From Alphaproteobacteria bacterium (lineage in GTDB: Bacteria; Pseudomonadota; Alphaproteobacteria; Rhodobacterales; Rhodobacteraceae): 64,000 bases of DNA. Positions 45,540 to 54,867 of this stretch are shown here, one piece after another. Within the stretch, counting starts at the first letter, position 1, and every line of letters starts with the position of its first letter. The stretch lies in assembly GCA_030428355.1 (NCBI GenBank), contig JAUIBL010000012.1:21866-85865 (forward strand), read 5' to 3'. Both the position numbers and the translations under genes were made by a program. The notes beneath the pieces are model-generated. The model did not search any database. It saw only the letters and a program-made list of their open reading frames with translations, and had not been told where the DNA came from.

Positions 45540-46445
45540 TTGGCAAAGAACGGCACCAACAGCGAAGACTACACAACCCCGCTGCGGCGTCTGCTGCTGG
45601 CGGTTGTCATCCTGTGCCTGCTTGGCCTGTTTTTCATCTGGCGCATCGATAGCCCCCGCGTCGAACGGTTCCGGGCTGCCGTCATCGACACGGTCATGCC
45701 CAGCTTTGACTGGGCGATGACGCCTGTCACTGCAACAGTGAACATCGTTCGCGACTTTCGGAGCTATCAGCGCATCTACGAACAGAACCAGGAACTGCGC
45801 CGCGAGCTGCGCCAGATGACCGCCTGGAAAGAGGCAGCACTTCAGCTTGAACAGGAAAACGCAAAACTGCGGGACCTGAACAACGTGCGCCTCGATCCCC
45901 GGCTGACCTACATCACCGGTGTGGTTCTGGCGGATTCCGGATCTCCTTTCCGGCAGTCGGTTCTGATCAATGTTGGCTCTCGTGACGGGATTGTTGACGG
46001 ATGGGCAACAATGGATGGCACTGGCCTTGTAGGCCGCATCTCTGGCGTCGGCCCGAACACCAGCCGCGTGATCATGCTCACCGACGCGACAAGCCGCATC
46101 CCCGCCACGATCCAGCCATCGGGTCAGCGCGCCCTGATCGTTGGTGACAACACGTCGGCCCCACCCATCGACTTTCTGGAAAACCCCGATCAGGTCCGCC
46201 CGGGTGACCGCATCGTCACCTCGGGTGATGGCGACGTCTTCCCACCGGGCCTCTTGATCGGTCAGGTGGCACAGGACCCCGGCGGACGTCTACGCACCCG
46301 CTTGGCCGCCGACTATGAGCGGCTTGAATTCCTGCGCGTCCTGCGTGACCACGGCGCACGGCGCGTATCCAACCCCTCTGCGCTGATCCTGCCTGAAACA
46401 CCCCCCGGCGCAACAGATGCAGCCACGGCTGAGGCAGGGCAATAA
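45540..46445 (+). CDS. mreC: Rod shape-determining protein MreC
   Basis: The 301-residue bitopic protein has one membrane helix near residues 17-37 (LLLAVVILCLLGLFFIW), a coiled coil (YQRIYEQNQELRRELRQMTA through ENAKLRDL), then two beta-barrel domains with INVGSRDGIVDGWATMDGTG and a C-terminal PDQVRPGDRIVTSGDGDVFP region. It links MreB filaments to the periplasmic wall enzymes. The start is a TTG at 45540 with GGAAAGGGA seven bases upstream. The earlier in-frame TTG at 45519 lies inside the stem-loop. The stop overlaps mreD by one base. Confidence 0.94.
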   Translation: MAKNGTNSEDYTTPLRRLLLAVVILCLLGLFFIWRIDSPRVERFRAAVIDTVMPSFDWAMTPVTATVNIVRDFRSYQRIYEQNQELRRELRQMTAWKEAALQLEQENAKLRDLNNVRLDPRLTYITGVVLADSGSPFRQSVLINVGSRDGIVDGWATMDGTGLVGRISGVGPNTSRVIMLTDATSRIPATIQPSGQRALIVGDNTSAPPIDFLENPDQVRPGDRIVTSGDGDVFPPGLLIGQVAQDPGGRLRTRLAADYERLEFLRVLRDHGARRVSNPSALILPETPPGATDAATAEAGQ

Positions 46446-46981
46446 TGGATACCGGCGTTCTGCAAATCTGGGGAATGCGCCTGCTGTTCATCCTGCTCAC
46501 GCTGCTGATCTTGTTTTTTCACCTGCTCCCGCTCAACGCTGGCCCCAGCAAATGGGCAAGCCCGGACATACTGGTCGCCATGGTGTTCGCATGGGCCGTA
46601 CGACGCCCGGAATATGTCCCCATCCTGCTGGTCGCAGGCGCGATGCTTCTCGCGGATCTGATGCTGCAACGTCCACCGGGCCTCTGGTCGGTTCTTGTGG
46701 TCTGTGCCGCCGAATGGCTCAAGTCACGCGAACGCCGACAGCGTGAAACGACATTTGCCCTTGAATGGCTGACCTTCGCGGGTACCCTGATTGTGATTAC
46801 GATCCTCTACCGTACGGTGATGATGGTCCTTATCCTTGCCCCCGGAACGCTCATGCTGAGCCTTGTGCAAGTGGTGATGACAATCCTCGCCTACCCGGCG
46901 GTTGTGGGCGTTTCGTATTTCCTCTTCGGCGTGCGGCGCTCCGCACCCGGAGATATGGATCGGTTGGGGCGGACCCTATGA
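46445..46981 (+). CDS. mreD: Rod shape-determining protein MreD
   Basis: The 178-residue inner-membrane protein has about five hydrophobic helices and only short loops, as in MreD. A conserved-looking segment is KWASPDILVAMVFAWAVRRP near residues 34-53. It works with MreC in the elongation machine. It overlaps mreC by one base and mrdA by four (ATGA). Sequence conservation in MreD is low, so the call rests on size, membrane pattern and position. Confidence 0.9.
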   Translation: MDTGVLQIWGMRLLFILLTLLILFFHLLPLNAGPSKWASPDILVAMVFAWAVRRPEYVPILLVAGAMLLADLMLQRPPGLWSVLVVCAAEWLKSRERRQRETTFALEWLTFAGTLIVITILYRTVMMVLILAPGTLMLSLVQVVMTILAYPAVVGVSYFLFGVRRSAPGDMDRLGRTL

Positions 46982-48921
46982 GACGAGCGCCAAAGGACAC
47001 TGCGGAAAGCGTCCGCAAAATCACCCGCCGCGGGCTGTTTCTGGGCGGCGTCCAGCTTGCCTTTGCAGGGGCGCTCGGCCTTCGGATGCAGCACCTGCAG
47101 GTCGATCAGGCCGATGAATTCCGCCTGCTGGCCGAAGAGAACCGCATCAATATCCGGCTCATTCCACCAACGCGTGGGCAGATTTTCGACCGTAACGGGG
47201 TGATCCTTGCGGGCAACGAACCGTCGTATCGGATCACCATGGTCAAGGAAGATGCAGGCGATGTCGACGATGTCATTGCCCGTCTGTCCGCCCTTGTCGA
47301 ACTTGACGAAGACGAATTGAACCGCGCCCTGACCGAAATGCAGCGCAGCGCGCCGTTTCTGCCCGTCACCGTGGCCGAGCGTGTCACCTGGGAAGACATC
47401 AGCCGCGTCGCCGTGAACGCGCCCGCTCTGCCCGGCGTGACCCCAGAAGTGGGTCTCTCACGGCTCTATCCGCGCCGGGGGGATTTTGCCCATGTCGTGG
47501 GATATGTCGGCCCGGTGAGCGAACGCGATCTGGCCCGCTATGAAACCCCCGACCCGGTGCTGCGCATCCCCCGCTTCCAGATCGGCAAGGTCGGCATCGA
47601 GGCCCGCCACGAAGAAGTGCTGCGCGGACGCGCCGGTGCAAAACGGGTCGAAGTCAACGCGGTTGGCCGTGTCATGCGCGAACTGGACCGGCGCGAAGGC
47701 ACGCCCGGTGCCGACATGCAGTTGACCGTCGACAGCAAACTTCAAAGCTACATTCAGGCGCGTCTTGGCGAAGAAAGCGCCTCGGTTGTCGTGATGGACG
47801 TGAACACCGGCGATCTGCTTGGCATCGCCTCCTCGCCGTCTTACGATCCGAACAAATTCGTACGCGGGATTTCGGTCTCGGATTTCAACGAACTGCGGGA
47901 CAACGACCACCGCCCGCTGGCGTCGAAGACCGTGCAGGACGCCTATCCCCCCGGCTCGACCTTCAAGATGGTCACCGTTCTTGCGGCTTTGGATGCGGGC
48001 GTGGTGGCGCCCGATGAAACCGTCTGGTGCCCCGGCCACATGGAGGTCGGCGGCCGCCGCTTCCACTGCTGGAAACGCGCCGGCCATGGGCACATGAACC
48101 TCGAACAATCGCTTCGTGAAAGCTGTGACGTCTATTACTACGACCTTGCGCTGAAAGTGGGCATCGAACGCATCGCGGAAACCGCCCGCCGTCTGGGTCT
48201 GGGAGAAGCCTTCAGCATCGGTATGTCCGCCGTCACCGAGGGCCTTGTTCCCAACAAGGAATGGAAAGAGCGTGAGCGCGGGGCGGACTGGGTGATCGGC
48301 GACACCGTCAACGCATCCATCGGACAGGGTTTCGTCCTCAGCTCGCCCTTGCAGCTTGCCGTCATGACAGCCCGGCTTGCCACCGGCAAAGCCGTATCGC
48401 CCCGGCTCGTGCGCAGAATTGGCGGCGCAGAGACCACCTTTGATGCGGGGGCCGATTTGGGCTTCAACGAAAACCACCTGCGCCAAATCCGTCGCGCGAT
48501 GTTCGCCGCAACCAACAATCGTCGCGGCACGGCCTATGGCTCGCGCATCATCGACGAAGCCAACCGCATGGCCGGCAAGACGGGCACAAGCCAGGTGCGC
48601 AACATCACCGCCGCCGAACGCGCACGCGGTGTCACCCGCAACGAAGACCTGCCGTGGAACCGTCGCGATCACGCGCTCTTCGTCAATTACGCACCTTACG
48701 AGGTGCCCCGCATCGCAGTCTCCGTCGTGGTCGAACACGGCGGCGGCGGGTCAGCCGCGGCGGCCCCGATTGCCCGCGATGTCACGCTTCAGGCGCTTTA
48801 TGGCGAAGACCCACCGCTTGACGCCTACCCGTCCAAGGATCGTGAACGCATCCGCAGCCAGCAGGAACGCCTGCAACAGGTGCTGCGCGAAAACGATCCC
48901 GACGGTCGGAGCCGCGCATGA
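46978..48921 (+). CDS. mrdA: Penicillin-binding protein 2 (peptidoglycan DD-transpeptidase)
   Basis: The 647-residue protein has a short cytoplasmic start, a membrane anchor (RGLFLGGVQLAFAGALGLRM), a dimerisation domain (IPPTRGQIFDRNGVILAGNE, then YRITMV) and a transpeptidase domain. The catalytic serine is in PPGSTFKM near residue 325, the SxN motif is replaced by SCD in RESCDVYYYDLAL, and KTG is in AGKTGTSQ near 535. NASIGQGFVLSSPLQLA is the usual PBP2 block. It cross-links side-wall peptidoglycan during elongation. It overlaps mreD and rodA by four bases each. Confidence 0.96.
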   Translation: MRRAPKDTAESVRKITRRGLFLGGVQLAFAGALGLRMQHLQVDQADEFRLLAEENRINIRLIPPTRGQIFDRNGVILAGNEPSYRITMVKEDAGDVDDVIARLSALVELDEDELNRALTEMQRSAPFLPVTVAERVTWEDISRVAVNAPALPGVTPEVGLSRLYPRRGDFAHVVGYVGPVSERDLARYETPDPVLRIPRFQIGKVGIEARHEEVLRGRAGAKRVEVNAVGRVMRELDRREGTPGADMQLTVDSKLQSYIQARLGEESASVVVMDVNTGDLLGIASSPSYDPNKFVRGISVSDFNELRDNDHRPLASKTVQDAYPPGSTFKMVTVLAALDAGVVAPDETVWCPGHMEVGGRRFHCWKRAGHGHMNLEQSLRESCDVYYYDLALKVGIERIAETARRLGLGEAFSIGMSAVTEGLVPNKEWKERERGADWVIGDTVNASIGQGFVLSSPLQLAVMTARLATGKAVSPRLVRRIGGAETTFDAGADLGFNENHLRQIRRAMFAATNNRRGTAYGSRIIDEANRMAGKTGTSQVRNITAAERARGVTRNEDLPWNRRDHALFVNYAPYEVPRIAVSVVVEHGGGGSAAAAPIARDVTLQALYGEDPPLDAYPSKDRERIRSQQERLQQVLRENDPDGRSRA

Positions 48922-50057
48922 GCTATCTTGAATATACCGTCAAAACCGTTCCCAGCGGCTGGCGCAAGATGTTGTTCATTAACTGGCCGCTGGTCATCCT
49001 TCTGACGGCCATCGCAGGCGTCGGCCTTTTGATGCTGTACTCTGTCGCGGGCGGATCGATGACCCCTTGGGCCGAACCGCAGATGAAACGCTACGCGCTT
49101 GGTCTGGCGGTGATGTTCATCGTGGCCATGGTCCCGATCTGGTTCTGGCGCAACATGTCCGTGATGGCCTATCTCGTTGCGCTTGCCCTTCTTGTGGCGG
49201 TTGAGTTTTTCGGCACAGTCGGTATGGGCGCCCAGCGCTGGATCAACCTCGGCTTCATGCGCCTGCAACCTTCCGAGCTGATGAAGATCGCCATGGTGAT
49301 GATCCTGGCCGCCTACTACGACTGGCTGCCGATCAGGAAAACCTCGCATCCGTTCTGGGTGCTTGTGCCGGTCTTCATCATCCTGCTGCCCACGTTTCTC
49401 GTCCTGACCCAACCCGACCTTGGTACGGCCATTCTGCTTGTCGCCGGCGGCGGTCTGATGATGTTCCTCGCGGGTGTACACTGGGCCTATTTCGCCACCG
49501 TGATCGCTGCCGGCATCGGCGGCATCTACACCGTGTTCCTCAGCCGTGGCACCGACTGGCAATTGCTCAAGGACTACCAGTTCCGGCGCATCGACACCTT
49601 CCTCGATCCCTCTTCCGATCCTCTCGGCGCGGGGTATCACATCACCCAGGCCAAGATCGCCATGGGATCGGGCGGCTGGACCGGGCGGGGCTTCATGCAA
49701 GGCACCCAGTCGCGGCTTAACTTTCTGCCGGAAAAACACACCGACTTCATCTTCAACACCCTGGCCGAGGAATTCGGCTTTATCGGCGGCATCTCTCTCT
49801 TGCTGCTCTACGTGCTGATCCTCGTCTTCTGCATCGTCTCGGCATTGCAGAACCGCGACCGCTATTCCTCGCTGCTGATCCTTGGCATCGGCGTGACCTT
49901 CTTCCTGTTCTTCGCCGTCAACATGTCGATGGTGATGGGTCTCGCCCCGGTCGTCGGCGTACCCCTGCCACTGGTCAGCTATGGCGGATCGGCCATGTTG
50001 GTCTTGATGCTCGCGTTCGGCTTGGTACAGAGCGCACATATCCACCGACCGAGGTAA
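48918..50057 (+). CDS. rodA: RodA peptidoglycan glycosyltransferase
   Basis: The 379-residue SEDS protein has about ten membrane helices. Family blocks include GAQRWINLGFMRLQPSELMK near residues 104-123, with the catalytic Asp in the later loop region LPEKHTDFIFNTLAEEFGF near 272-290, and VGVPLPLVSYGGSAMLV near the end. It polymerises glycan strands and pairs with PBP2, encoded directly upstream. The ATGA overlap with mrdA indicates coupled translation. Three bases separate it from the next gene, so the transcript may continue. Confidence 0.96.
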   Translation: MSYLEYTVKTVPSGWRKMLFINWPLVILLTAIAGVGLLMLYSVAGGSMTPWAEPQMKRYALGLAVMFIVAMVPIWFWRNMSVMAYLVALALLVAVEFFGTVGMGAQRWINLGFMRLQPSELMKIAMVMILAAYYDWLPIRKTSHPFWVLVPVFIILLPTFLVLTQPDLGTAILLVAGGGLMMFLAGVHWAYFATVIAAGIGGIYTVFLSRGTDWQLLKDYQFRRIDTFLDPSSDPLGAGYHITQAKIAMGSGGWTGRGFMQGTQSRLNFLPEKHTDFIFNTLAEEFGFIGGISLLLLYVLILVFCIVSALQNRDRYSSLLILGIGVTFFLFFAVNMSMVMGLAPVVGVPLPLVSYGGSAMLVLMLAFGLVQSAHIHRPR

Positions 50058-50060
50058 GTC

Positions 50061-50996
50061 ATGCCGATCAACGTCCTCTTCGCCGCCCACGCAAAACGCT
50101 GGGCGCAATACGAAGCCCCTTTGCGCACCGCGCTGGATGAGATCGGCGTGGAGTATACTCTGGGCACCGACCTGCCCCCGGCACAGGTCGATTACATCGT
50201 CTACGCGCCGAACTCGGACGTACAGGACTTTACGCCCTACACACGGCTGAAGGCGGTTCTGAACCTCTGGGCCGGGGTCGAGGACGCCGTCGGCAACCCC
50301 ACACTCAAGGTGCCGTTCGCACGAATGGTCGATGACGAAGGCCTGACGCAGGGCATGGTCGAATGGGTGACGGGCCACACCCTGCGGCACCACCTTGGCA
50401 TGGACGCGCATATCGTGAACCCCAACCACACATGGGTGCCGGATGCGCCGCCCGTCGCAGCGGATCGTCCTGTCGGAATTCTTGGTTTGGGCGAATTGGG
50501 CACGGCCTGCGGTCAGGCCATCGCACGGCTCGGGTTCCCGGTCAGCGGCTGGGCGCGCAGCCAGAAACAGATCGACGGCATCACCTGCCACACAGGCACC
50601 GACGGGTTGCACGCGGTTCTGCGCAAGTCGCAGATCCTGATCCTGCTTCTCCCCAGCACCCCCGCGACCGAGAACACGCTCAACGCCGAGACGCTTGCGA
50701 TGCTCCCCAAAGGCGCGTTCATCATCAACCCCGGTCGCGGACCCCTCATCGACGACGACGCCCTGCTTGCCGCTCTCGATTCCGGTCATATCGCCCATGC
50801 CACGCTCGACGTGTTCCGCGTCGAACCCCTACCGCAGGATCACCCCTTCTGGGCGCACCCAAAAGTCACCGTCACGCCGCATATCGCATCCGAGACCCGC
50901 GCGCCCAGCGCATCCCGCGCCATTGCCGAGAATATCCGCCGGGGCGAGGCCGGTGAGCCGTTCTTGCATCTTGTGGACCGGGACGCCGGGTACTAA
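50061..50996 (+). CDS. 2-hydroxyacid dehydrogenase, glyoxylate/hydroxypyruvate reductase A-like
   Basis: The 311-residue enzyme is a D-2-hydroxyacid dehydrogenase of the GhrA type. The NAD(P) loop is VGILGLGELGTACGQAIARL near residues 138-157. The catalytic Arg follows at INPGRGPLIDDDALL, the Glu in DVFRVEPLPQDHPFW, and the His in TPHIASETRAPSAS. It probably reduces glyoxylate or hydroxypyruvate with NADPH, which suits a cell making glyoxylate by the ethylmalonyl-CoA pathway. It begins 3 bases after rodA but is functionally unrelated to it. Exact substrate is inferred. Confidence 0.88.
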   Translation: MPINVLFAAHAKRWAQYEAPLRTALDEIGVEYTLGTDLPPAQVDYIVYAPNSDVQDFTPYTRLKAVLNLWAGVEDAVGNPTLKVPFARMVDDEGLTQGMVEWVTGHTLRHHLGMDAHIVNPNHTWVPDAPPVAADRPVGILGLGELGTACGQAIARLGFPVSGWARSQKQIDGITCHTGTDGLHAVLRKSQILILLLPSTPATENTLNAETLAMLPKGAFIINPGRGPLIDDDALLAALDSGHIAHATLDVFRVEPLPQDHPFWAHPKVTVTPHIASETRAPSASRAIAENIRRGEAGEPFLHLVDRDAGY

Positions 50997-51026
50997 GCCC
51001 GCACCAACCTGTCAGGAGCTGCCGCC

Positions 51027-51704
51027 ATGAAATTTGACCGTTCGGTAAAAATCGCCCCCTCCATCCTCTCTGCCGACTTCGCCAATTTCGGCGCCGAGAT
51101 ACAGGCAGTCGAGGCACAGGGCGCGGACTGGATTCACGTCGATGTCATGGACGGCCATTTCGTGCCCAACATCACCTTCGGCCCCGCCACCTGCGCCGCG
51201 ATCCGCCCGCACATCAAGACGGTGATGGACGTTCACCTGATGATCGCACCTGTCGATCCCTACATCCAGGCCTTCGCCGATGCCGGGGCCGACGTGATCA
51301 CCGCTCATGTCGAAGCAGGTCCACACATCCACCGCACGCTTCAGGCCATCCGCGCCACAGGTGCCAAGGCGGGCCTCGCCCTCAACCCAGGCACCCCGGC
51401 CGAGGCGGCTGCCCCCCTGCTCGACCTCGTGGACCTGATCTGCGTGATGACTGTGAACCCCGGCTTCGGCGGCCAGAAATTCATCCACTCCTGCGTCCAG
51501 AAAGTCACCGAACTCCGCGAGATGATCGGCGACCGCGAGGTGCATATCGAGATCGACGGCGGCGTTGATCCCTCGACAGCTCCGCTTGTCGCGGCCGCAG
51601 GTGCCGATGTGCTGGTCGCAGGCTCTGCCGTGTTCAAAGGCGGCTCGGTCGAAAACCCCGCACCTTATGGCGAGAACATCCGCGCGATCCGGGCGTCGGT
51701 CTAA
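51027..51704 (+). CDS. rpe: Ribulose-phosphate 3-epimerase
   Basis: The 225-residue TIM-barrel enzyme interconverts ribulose 5-phosphate and xylulose 5-phosphate in the pentose phosphate pathway. Signatures are IAPSILSADFANFG with the catalytic Asp, WIHVDVMDGHFVPNITFGP, VDVHLMI-type block MDVHLMIAP, VMTVNPGFGGQKFI and EIDGGVDPSTAP. CAGGAGCTG precedes the ATG. Its stop interlocks with that of the opposing MaoC gene (CTAA, 51701-51704). Confidence 0.97.
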   Translation: MKFDRSVKIAPSILSADFANFGAEIQAVEAQGADWIHVDVMDGHFVPNITFGPATCAAIRPHIKTVMDVHLMIAPVDPYIQAFADAGADVITAHVEAGPHIHRTLQAIRATGAKAGLALNPGTPAEAAAPLLDLVDLICVMTVNPGFGGQKFIHSCVQKVTELREMIGDREVHIEIDGGVDPSTAPLVAAAGADVLVAGSAVFKGGSVENPAPYGENIRAIRASV

Positions 51705-52135
51705 CCCTCAACCTCGAACACGTTGATCCACTTGGCAACGATGGCGGGGCGGTCGGCCCCGTCGATCTCGACCGTGACATCCCATGTCACGTCGTAACGC
51801 CCCGGCTTTTCCACCACATCGGCAACGCTGAACCGCCCGCGGATGCGCTGCCCAGCCCGCACCGGGGTGACAAAGCGGATGCGGTCGAAACCATAGTTCA
51901 GCCCCTGCACCATGCCGGGGATCTCGGGCTGGACGTCATAGGACATGGCCGACAGCATCGACAGGGTCAGGAACCCATGCGCCATGGTTCCTCCCTGAGC
52001 CGCCATCCGCTCTTCATCCAGATGGATGAACTGCCAGTCCTCTGTCACATCGGCAAAGGCGTTGATCCGGTCCTGCCCGATCTCGTACCAGCGCGACAGG
52101 CTGGGAGGCATGTCGCGCAAGAGGTCAGCGGACAT
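51701..52135 (-). CDS. MaoC-like (R)-hydratase family protein
   Basis: The 144-residue hot-dog protein has the MaoC motif: FADVTEDWQFIHLDEERMAA with the catalytic Asp and His near residues 28-40, followed by GTMAHGFLTLSML. It likely hydrates enoyl-CoA thioesters. Its start lies within the end of the upstream acyl-CoA ligase gene (11-base overlap), so the two are cotranslated and probably act on the same acyl-CoA. The substrate is not evident. Confidence 0.88.
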   Translation of the reverse strand: MSADLLRDMPPSLSRWYEIGQDRINAFADVTEDWQFIHLDEERMAAQGGTMAHGFLTLSMLSAMSYDVQPEIPGMVQGLNYGFDRIRFVTPVRAGQRIRGRFSVADVVEKPGRYDVTWDVTVEIDGADRPAIVAKWINVFEVEG

Positions 52136-53756
52136 CCGGCAGCACGTAATCGGCGAACTGCTGTCGCAGGGTGAGCTTGGACACCTTGCCCGTCGCCGTC
52201 AGCGGCAGCGCGTCCACGAACACCAGATCATCCGGCAACTGCCACTTGGCAAAGTGCGGCTCCATCAAGGCATGGAAATCGTCCAAGCTTGGCTTGCATC
52301 CCTCTTTCGGCACAACCACCAGAACAGGCCGCTCGTCCCATTTCGGATGCGCAATGGCAATCACCGCGCAATTCGCCACGTCAGGATGGGACATGGCGAT
52401 GTTTTCCAGATCAATCGAACTGATCCATTCACCGCCCGACTTGATGAGGTCCTTGGACCGGTCCTGAATGCTCAGATAACCGTCGGGCGAAATGCTGGCC
52501 ACATCACCAGTGCCGAACCAACCTTCCGCGTCCATCGCCGCCTTGGTCGCCTCTTCGTTATTGAAATAGCCCGAGATTACCGCATTGCCGCGCACATACA
52601 GCTCTCCAACAGCCTTACCATCATGCGGCAGGCGCTGGCCGTCCTCGCCCACGATCTTGAGATCAACCCCGAAGATCCGCCGCCCCTGCAGCGCTTTGCG
52701 CGCCATACGGTCGGCGAACGGGGTGTCGGCCATGGTGTTCGGCAACTGGCCGGTCGTACCCACCGGGCTCATCTCGGTCATGCCCCACGCATGACAGACA
52801 TCCACATCCCGCGCCTCGAAGAACTCGATCATGCTGCGCGGCGCGGCAGAGCCCCCTATCACCACCTGATCCAACGCCGAGGGCGGTTTGCCATGCTTTT
52901 CGATCTCGGCCCGCAGACCCAACCAGACCGTCGGCACGCCCCAGCTTGCCGTCACTTTCTCACTTTCCATCAGATCATAGAGCGACGGGCCATCCAGCTT
53001 GCCGCCCGGCATGATCAACGACGCGCCAACAATCGGTGCGGCATAGGGCATGCCCCAGGAATTGACGTGGAACATCGGCACGACCGGCAACAATCGCGCG
53101 CCTTCGTGCAGGGAACGTGGCAGCGTCACCGCGATGAACAGCGCGTGCAGCACGGTGGATCGATGCGTATAGAGCGACCCCTTGGGATTGCCTGTCGTGC
53201 CGGATGTATAGCACAGCCCTGCCGCAGTTTCTTCGGGCAGGTCGGGCCAGTCATTCTCGGTCGGGTGCGGCGCAATCAGGTCTTCATAGCACTGCAGGTC
53301 CAGCGCGCACTCGGGCATATGCGCCGCATCGGTCATCACCACCAGCGTCAAACCAGCCGGCAGGTGATCTTTCAACGCCTCAAGGATGGGCACAAAAGTC
53401 AGATCGACAAACAGAACCCGGTCCTCGGCATGGCCGATGATGTAAAGCATCTGTTCCGCCGACAGGCGCGGGTTGATCGTGTGGCACACGGCCCCCATGC
53501 CCGAAATCGCATAGTAGAGCTCGAAATGGCGATACCCGTTCCACGCCAGTGTCGCCACGCGGTCGCCCTGCTGAACCCCCAAAGCCGCAAGCCCGTGCGC
53601 CAGTTGCGCGGTGCGTTTGAAGGTCTCGGCATAGGTCTGACGGTGCAGATCGCCTTCGGTCCGAACCGACACGATTTCCCCGGCGCTGTGGATTTCCGCC
53701 GCGTATCGCAGCAGCTCGATCACCGACAATGGCCGGTTCATCATCATTCCGTGCAT
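52125..53756 (-). CDS. Acyl-CoA synthetase, DmdB-like (medium/long-chain or methylmercaptopropionate type)
   Basis: The 543-residue adenylate-forming ligase shows LCYTSGTTGNPKGSLYTHRS near residues 175-194, VVPMFHVNSWGMPYAAP, HAWGMTEMSPVGT and WFGTGDVASISPDGYLSIQD, with the C-terminal lysine in LPLTATGKVSK. The RVATLAWNGYRHFELYYAIS and HTINPRL blocks are like those of DmdB, the ligase for 3-methylmercaptopropionate in marine bacteria, but also like related fatty-acyl ligases. dmdA, dmdC and dmdD are not here, so DMSP use is not claimed. The ATG at 53754-53756 has AAGGGAGGG upstream. It overlaps the MaoC gene. Confidence 0.85.
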   Translation of the reverse strand: MHGMMMNRPLSVIELLRYAAEIHSAGEIVSVRTEGDLHRQTYAETFKRTAQLAHGLAALGVQQGDRVATLAWNGYRHFELYYAISGMGAVCHTINPRLSAEQMLYIIGHAEDRVLFVDLTFVPILEALKDHLPAGLTLVVMTDAAHMPECALDLQCYEDLIAPHPTENDWPDLPEETAAGLCYTSGTTGNPKGSLYTHRSTVLHALFIAVTLPRSLHEGARLLPVVPMFHVNSWGMPYAAPIVGASLIMPGGKLDGPSLYDLMESEKVTASWGVPTVWLGLRAEIEKHGKPPSALDQVVIGGSAAPRSMIEFFEARDVDVCHAWGMTEMSPVGTTGQLPNTMADTPFADRMARKALQGRRIFGVDLKIVGEDGQRLPHDGKAVGELYVRGNAVISGYFNNEEATKAAMDAEGWFGTGDVASISPDGYLSIQDRSKDLIKSGGEWISSIDLENIAMSHPDVANCAVIAIAHPKWDERPVLVVVPKEGCKPSLDDFHALMEPHFAKWQLPDDLVFVDALPLTATGKVSKLTLRQQFADYVLPDVR

Positions 53757-53847
53757 CAAGCCCTCCCTTGCCTTCTGCCCTGTCGTTCCAGATACACTGG
53801 TGATCCGACCGAACACGCGCAACCCCTAACCGCGAGGAAGCAATCCC

Positions 53848-54867
53848 ATGTCCGACACGATGTCCCGCATCACTCTGGCCCGCCGTCCCAAAGGCGCGCC
53901 GGTGCCCGAGGATTTCAAACTGGAAACCGGCCCGCGGCCTGCGCCCAAAGACGGCGAGGTGCTGATCGAGGTCACACATCTGTCGCTCGACCCCTACATG
54001 CGCGGCCGCATGGATGACGTCAAAAGCTATGCACCCTCGGTCGATCTGGGCGGCACAATGACCGGTCAGGGCGTGGGCCGCGTGCTTGTAAGCAAAGCTG
54101 ACGGGTTTGCCGAAGGCGACATGGTGACCGGCATGACCGGATGGGCCAGCCATGCCTGTCTGCCGGTCAGCGAAGTGCGCAAACTTGACCCGTCGCTGCC
54201 CCCCTCCACCGCACTTGGTGTTCTCGGCATGCCGGGCCTGACCGGCTGGGTGGGCCTCAACGAGTTCGGCAAACCCAAAGCCGGGGAAACGCTTGTTGTC
54301 GGTGCCGCGACCGGCCCGGTCGGTTCCATGGTCGGGCAATTGGCGAAACAGATGGGCCTGCGCACCATCGCCATTGCCGGTGGTGCCGAGAAATGCCGCT
54401 TGGCGACCGAGACCTTCGGCTTTGACGCCGCCATCGACCACCGCGCCCATGCCGACGCCGTGTCCCTGCGCAACGCGATTGCCGAGGTGGCCCCCGACGG
54501 CGTGGACATCTACTGGGAAAACGTCGCCGGTCAGGTGCTTGAGGCCGTGATGCCGTTGATGAACGTTCACGGGCGCATTCCGGTCTGCGGCATGATCGCA
54601 TGGTACGGCGGGTCGAACATCCAACCCGAGAACCAGCTTCCCGGCATGTGGCGCAGCATCCTCGTCAAACGCCTGCAGGTGTCGGGCTTCATCATCTTCG
54701 ACCACTGGGATCAGTACCCGGCCTTCCTAAAAGACGTCGGCCCCAAGGTCGCCAAGGGCGAGATTGCCTATCTCGAAGATGTGGCCGAAGGACTGGAAAA
54801 CGCCCCGGATGCGTTCATCGCCATGCTCAAGGGCGGCAACACCGGCAAGCAGATCGTCAAGCTTTAG
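53848..54867 (+). CDS. NADPH-dependent MDR-family oxidoreductase, CurA/YncB-like
   Basis: The 339-residue medium-chain reductase lacks the zinc ligands of alcohol dehydrogenases. It has LSLDPYMRGRMDD near residues 46-58, GVLGMPGLTGWVGLNEFGKP and the cofactor block VVGAATGPVGSMVGQLAKQM near 150-170. VDIYWENVAGQVLEAVMPLM is a leukotriene-B4-dehydrogenase/CurA type feature. It reduces activated double bonds of enones or aldehydes. It is divergent from the acyl-CoA ligase by 91 bases, and its stop interlocks with that of the helicase gene (TTAG, 54864-54867). Confidence 0.87.
   Translation: MSDTMSRITLARRPKGAPVPEDFKLETGPRPAPKDGEVLIEVTHLSLDPYMRGRMDDVKSYAPSVDLGGTMTGQGVGRVLVSKADGFAEGDMVTGMTGWASHACLPVSEVRKLDPSLPPSTALGVLGMPGLTGWVGLNEFGKPKAGETLVVGAATGPVGSMVGQLAKQMGLRTIAIAGGAEKCRLATETFGFDAAIDHRAHADAVSLRNAIAEVAPDGVDIYWENVAGQVLEAVMPLMNVHGRIPVCGMIAWYGGSNIQPENQLPGMWRSILVKRLQVSGFIIFDHWDQYPAFLKDVGPKVAKGEIAYLEDVAEGLENAPDAFIAMLKGGNTGKQIVKL

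Noticed and set aside
52125..53756. A complete DMSP demethylation cluster
   Set aside because: The ligase is DmdB-like, but no dmdA, dmdC or dmdD accompanies it, so only a general acyl-CoA ligase is claimed.
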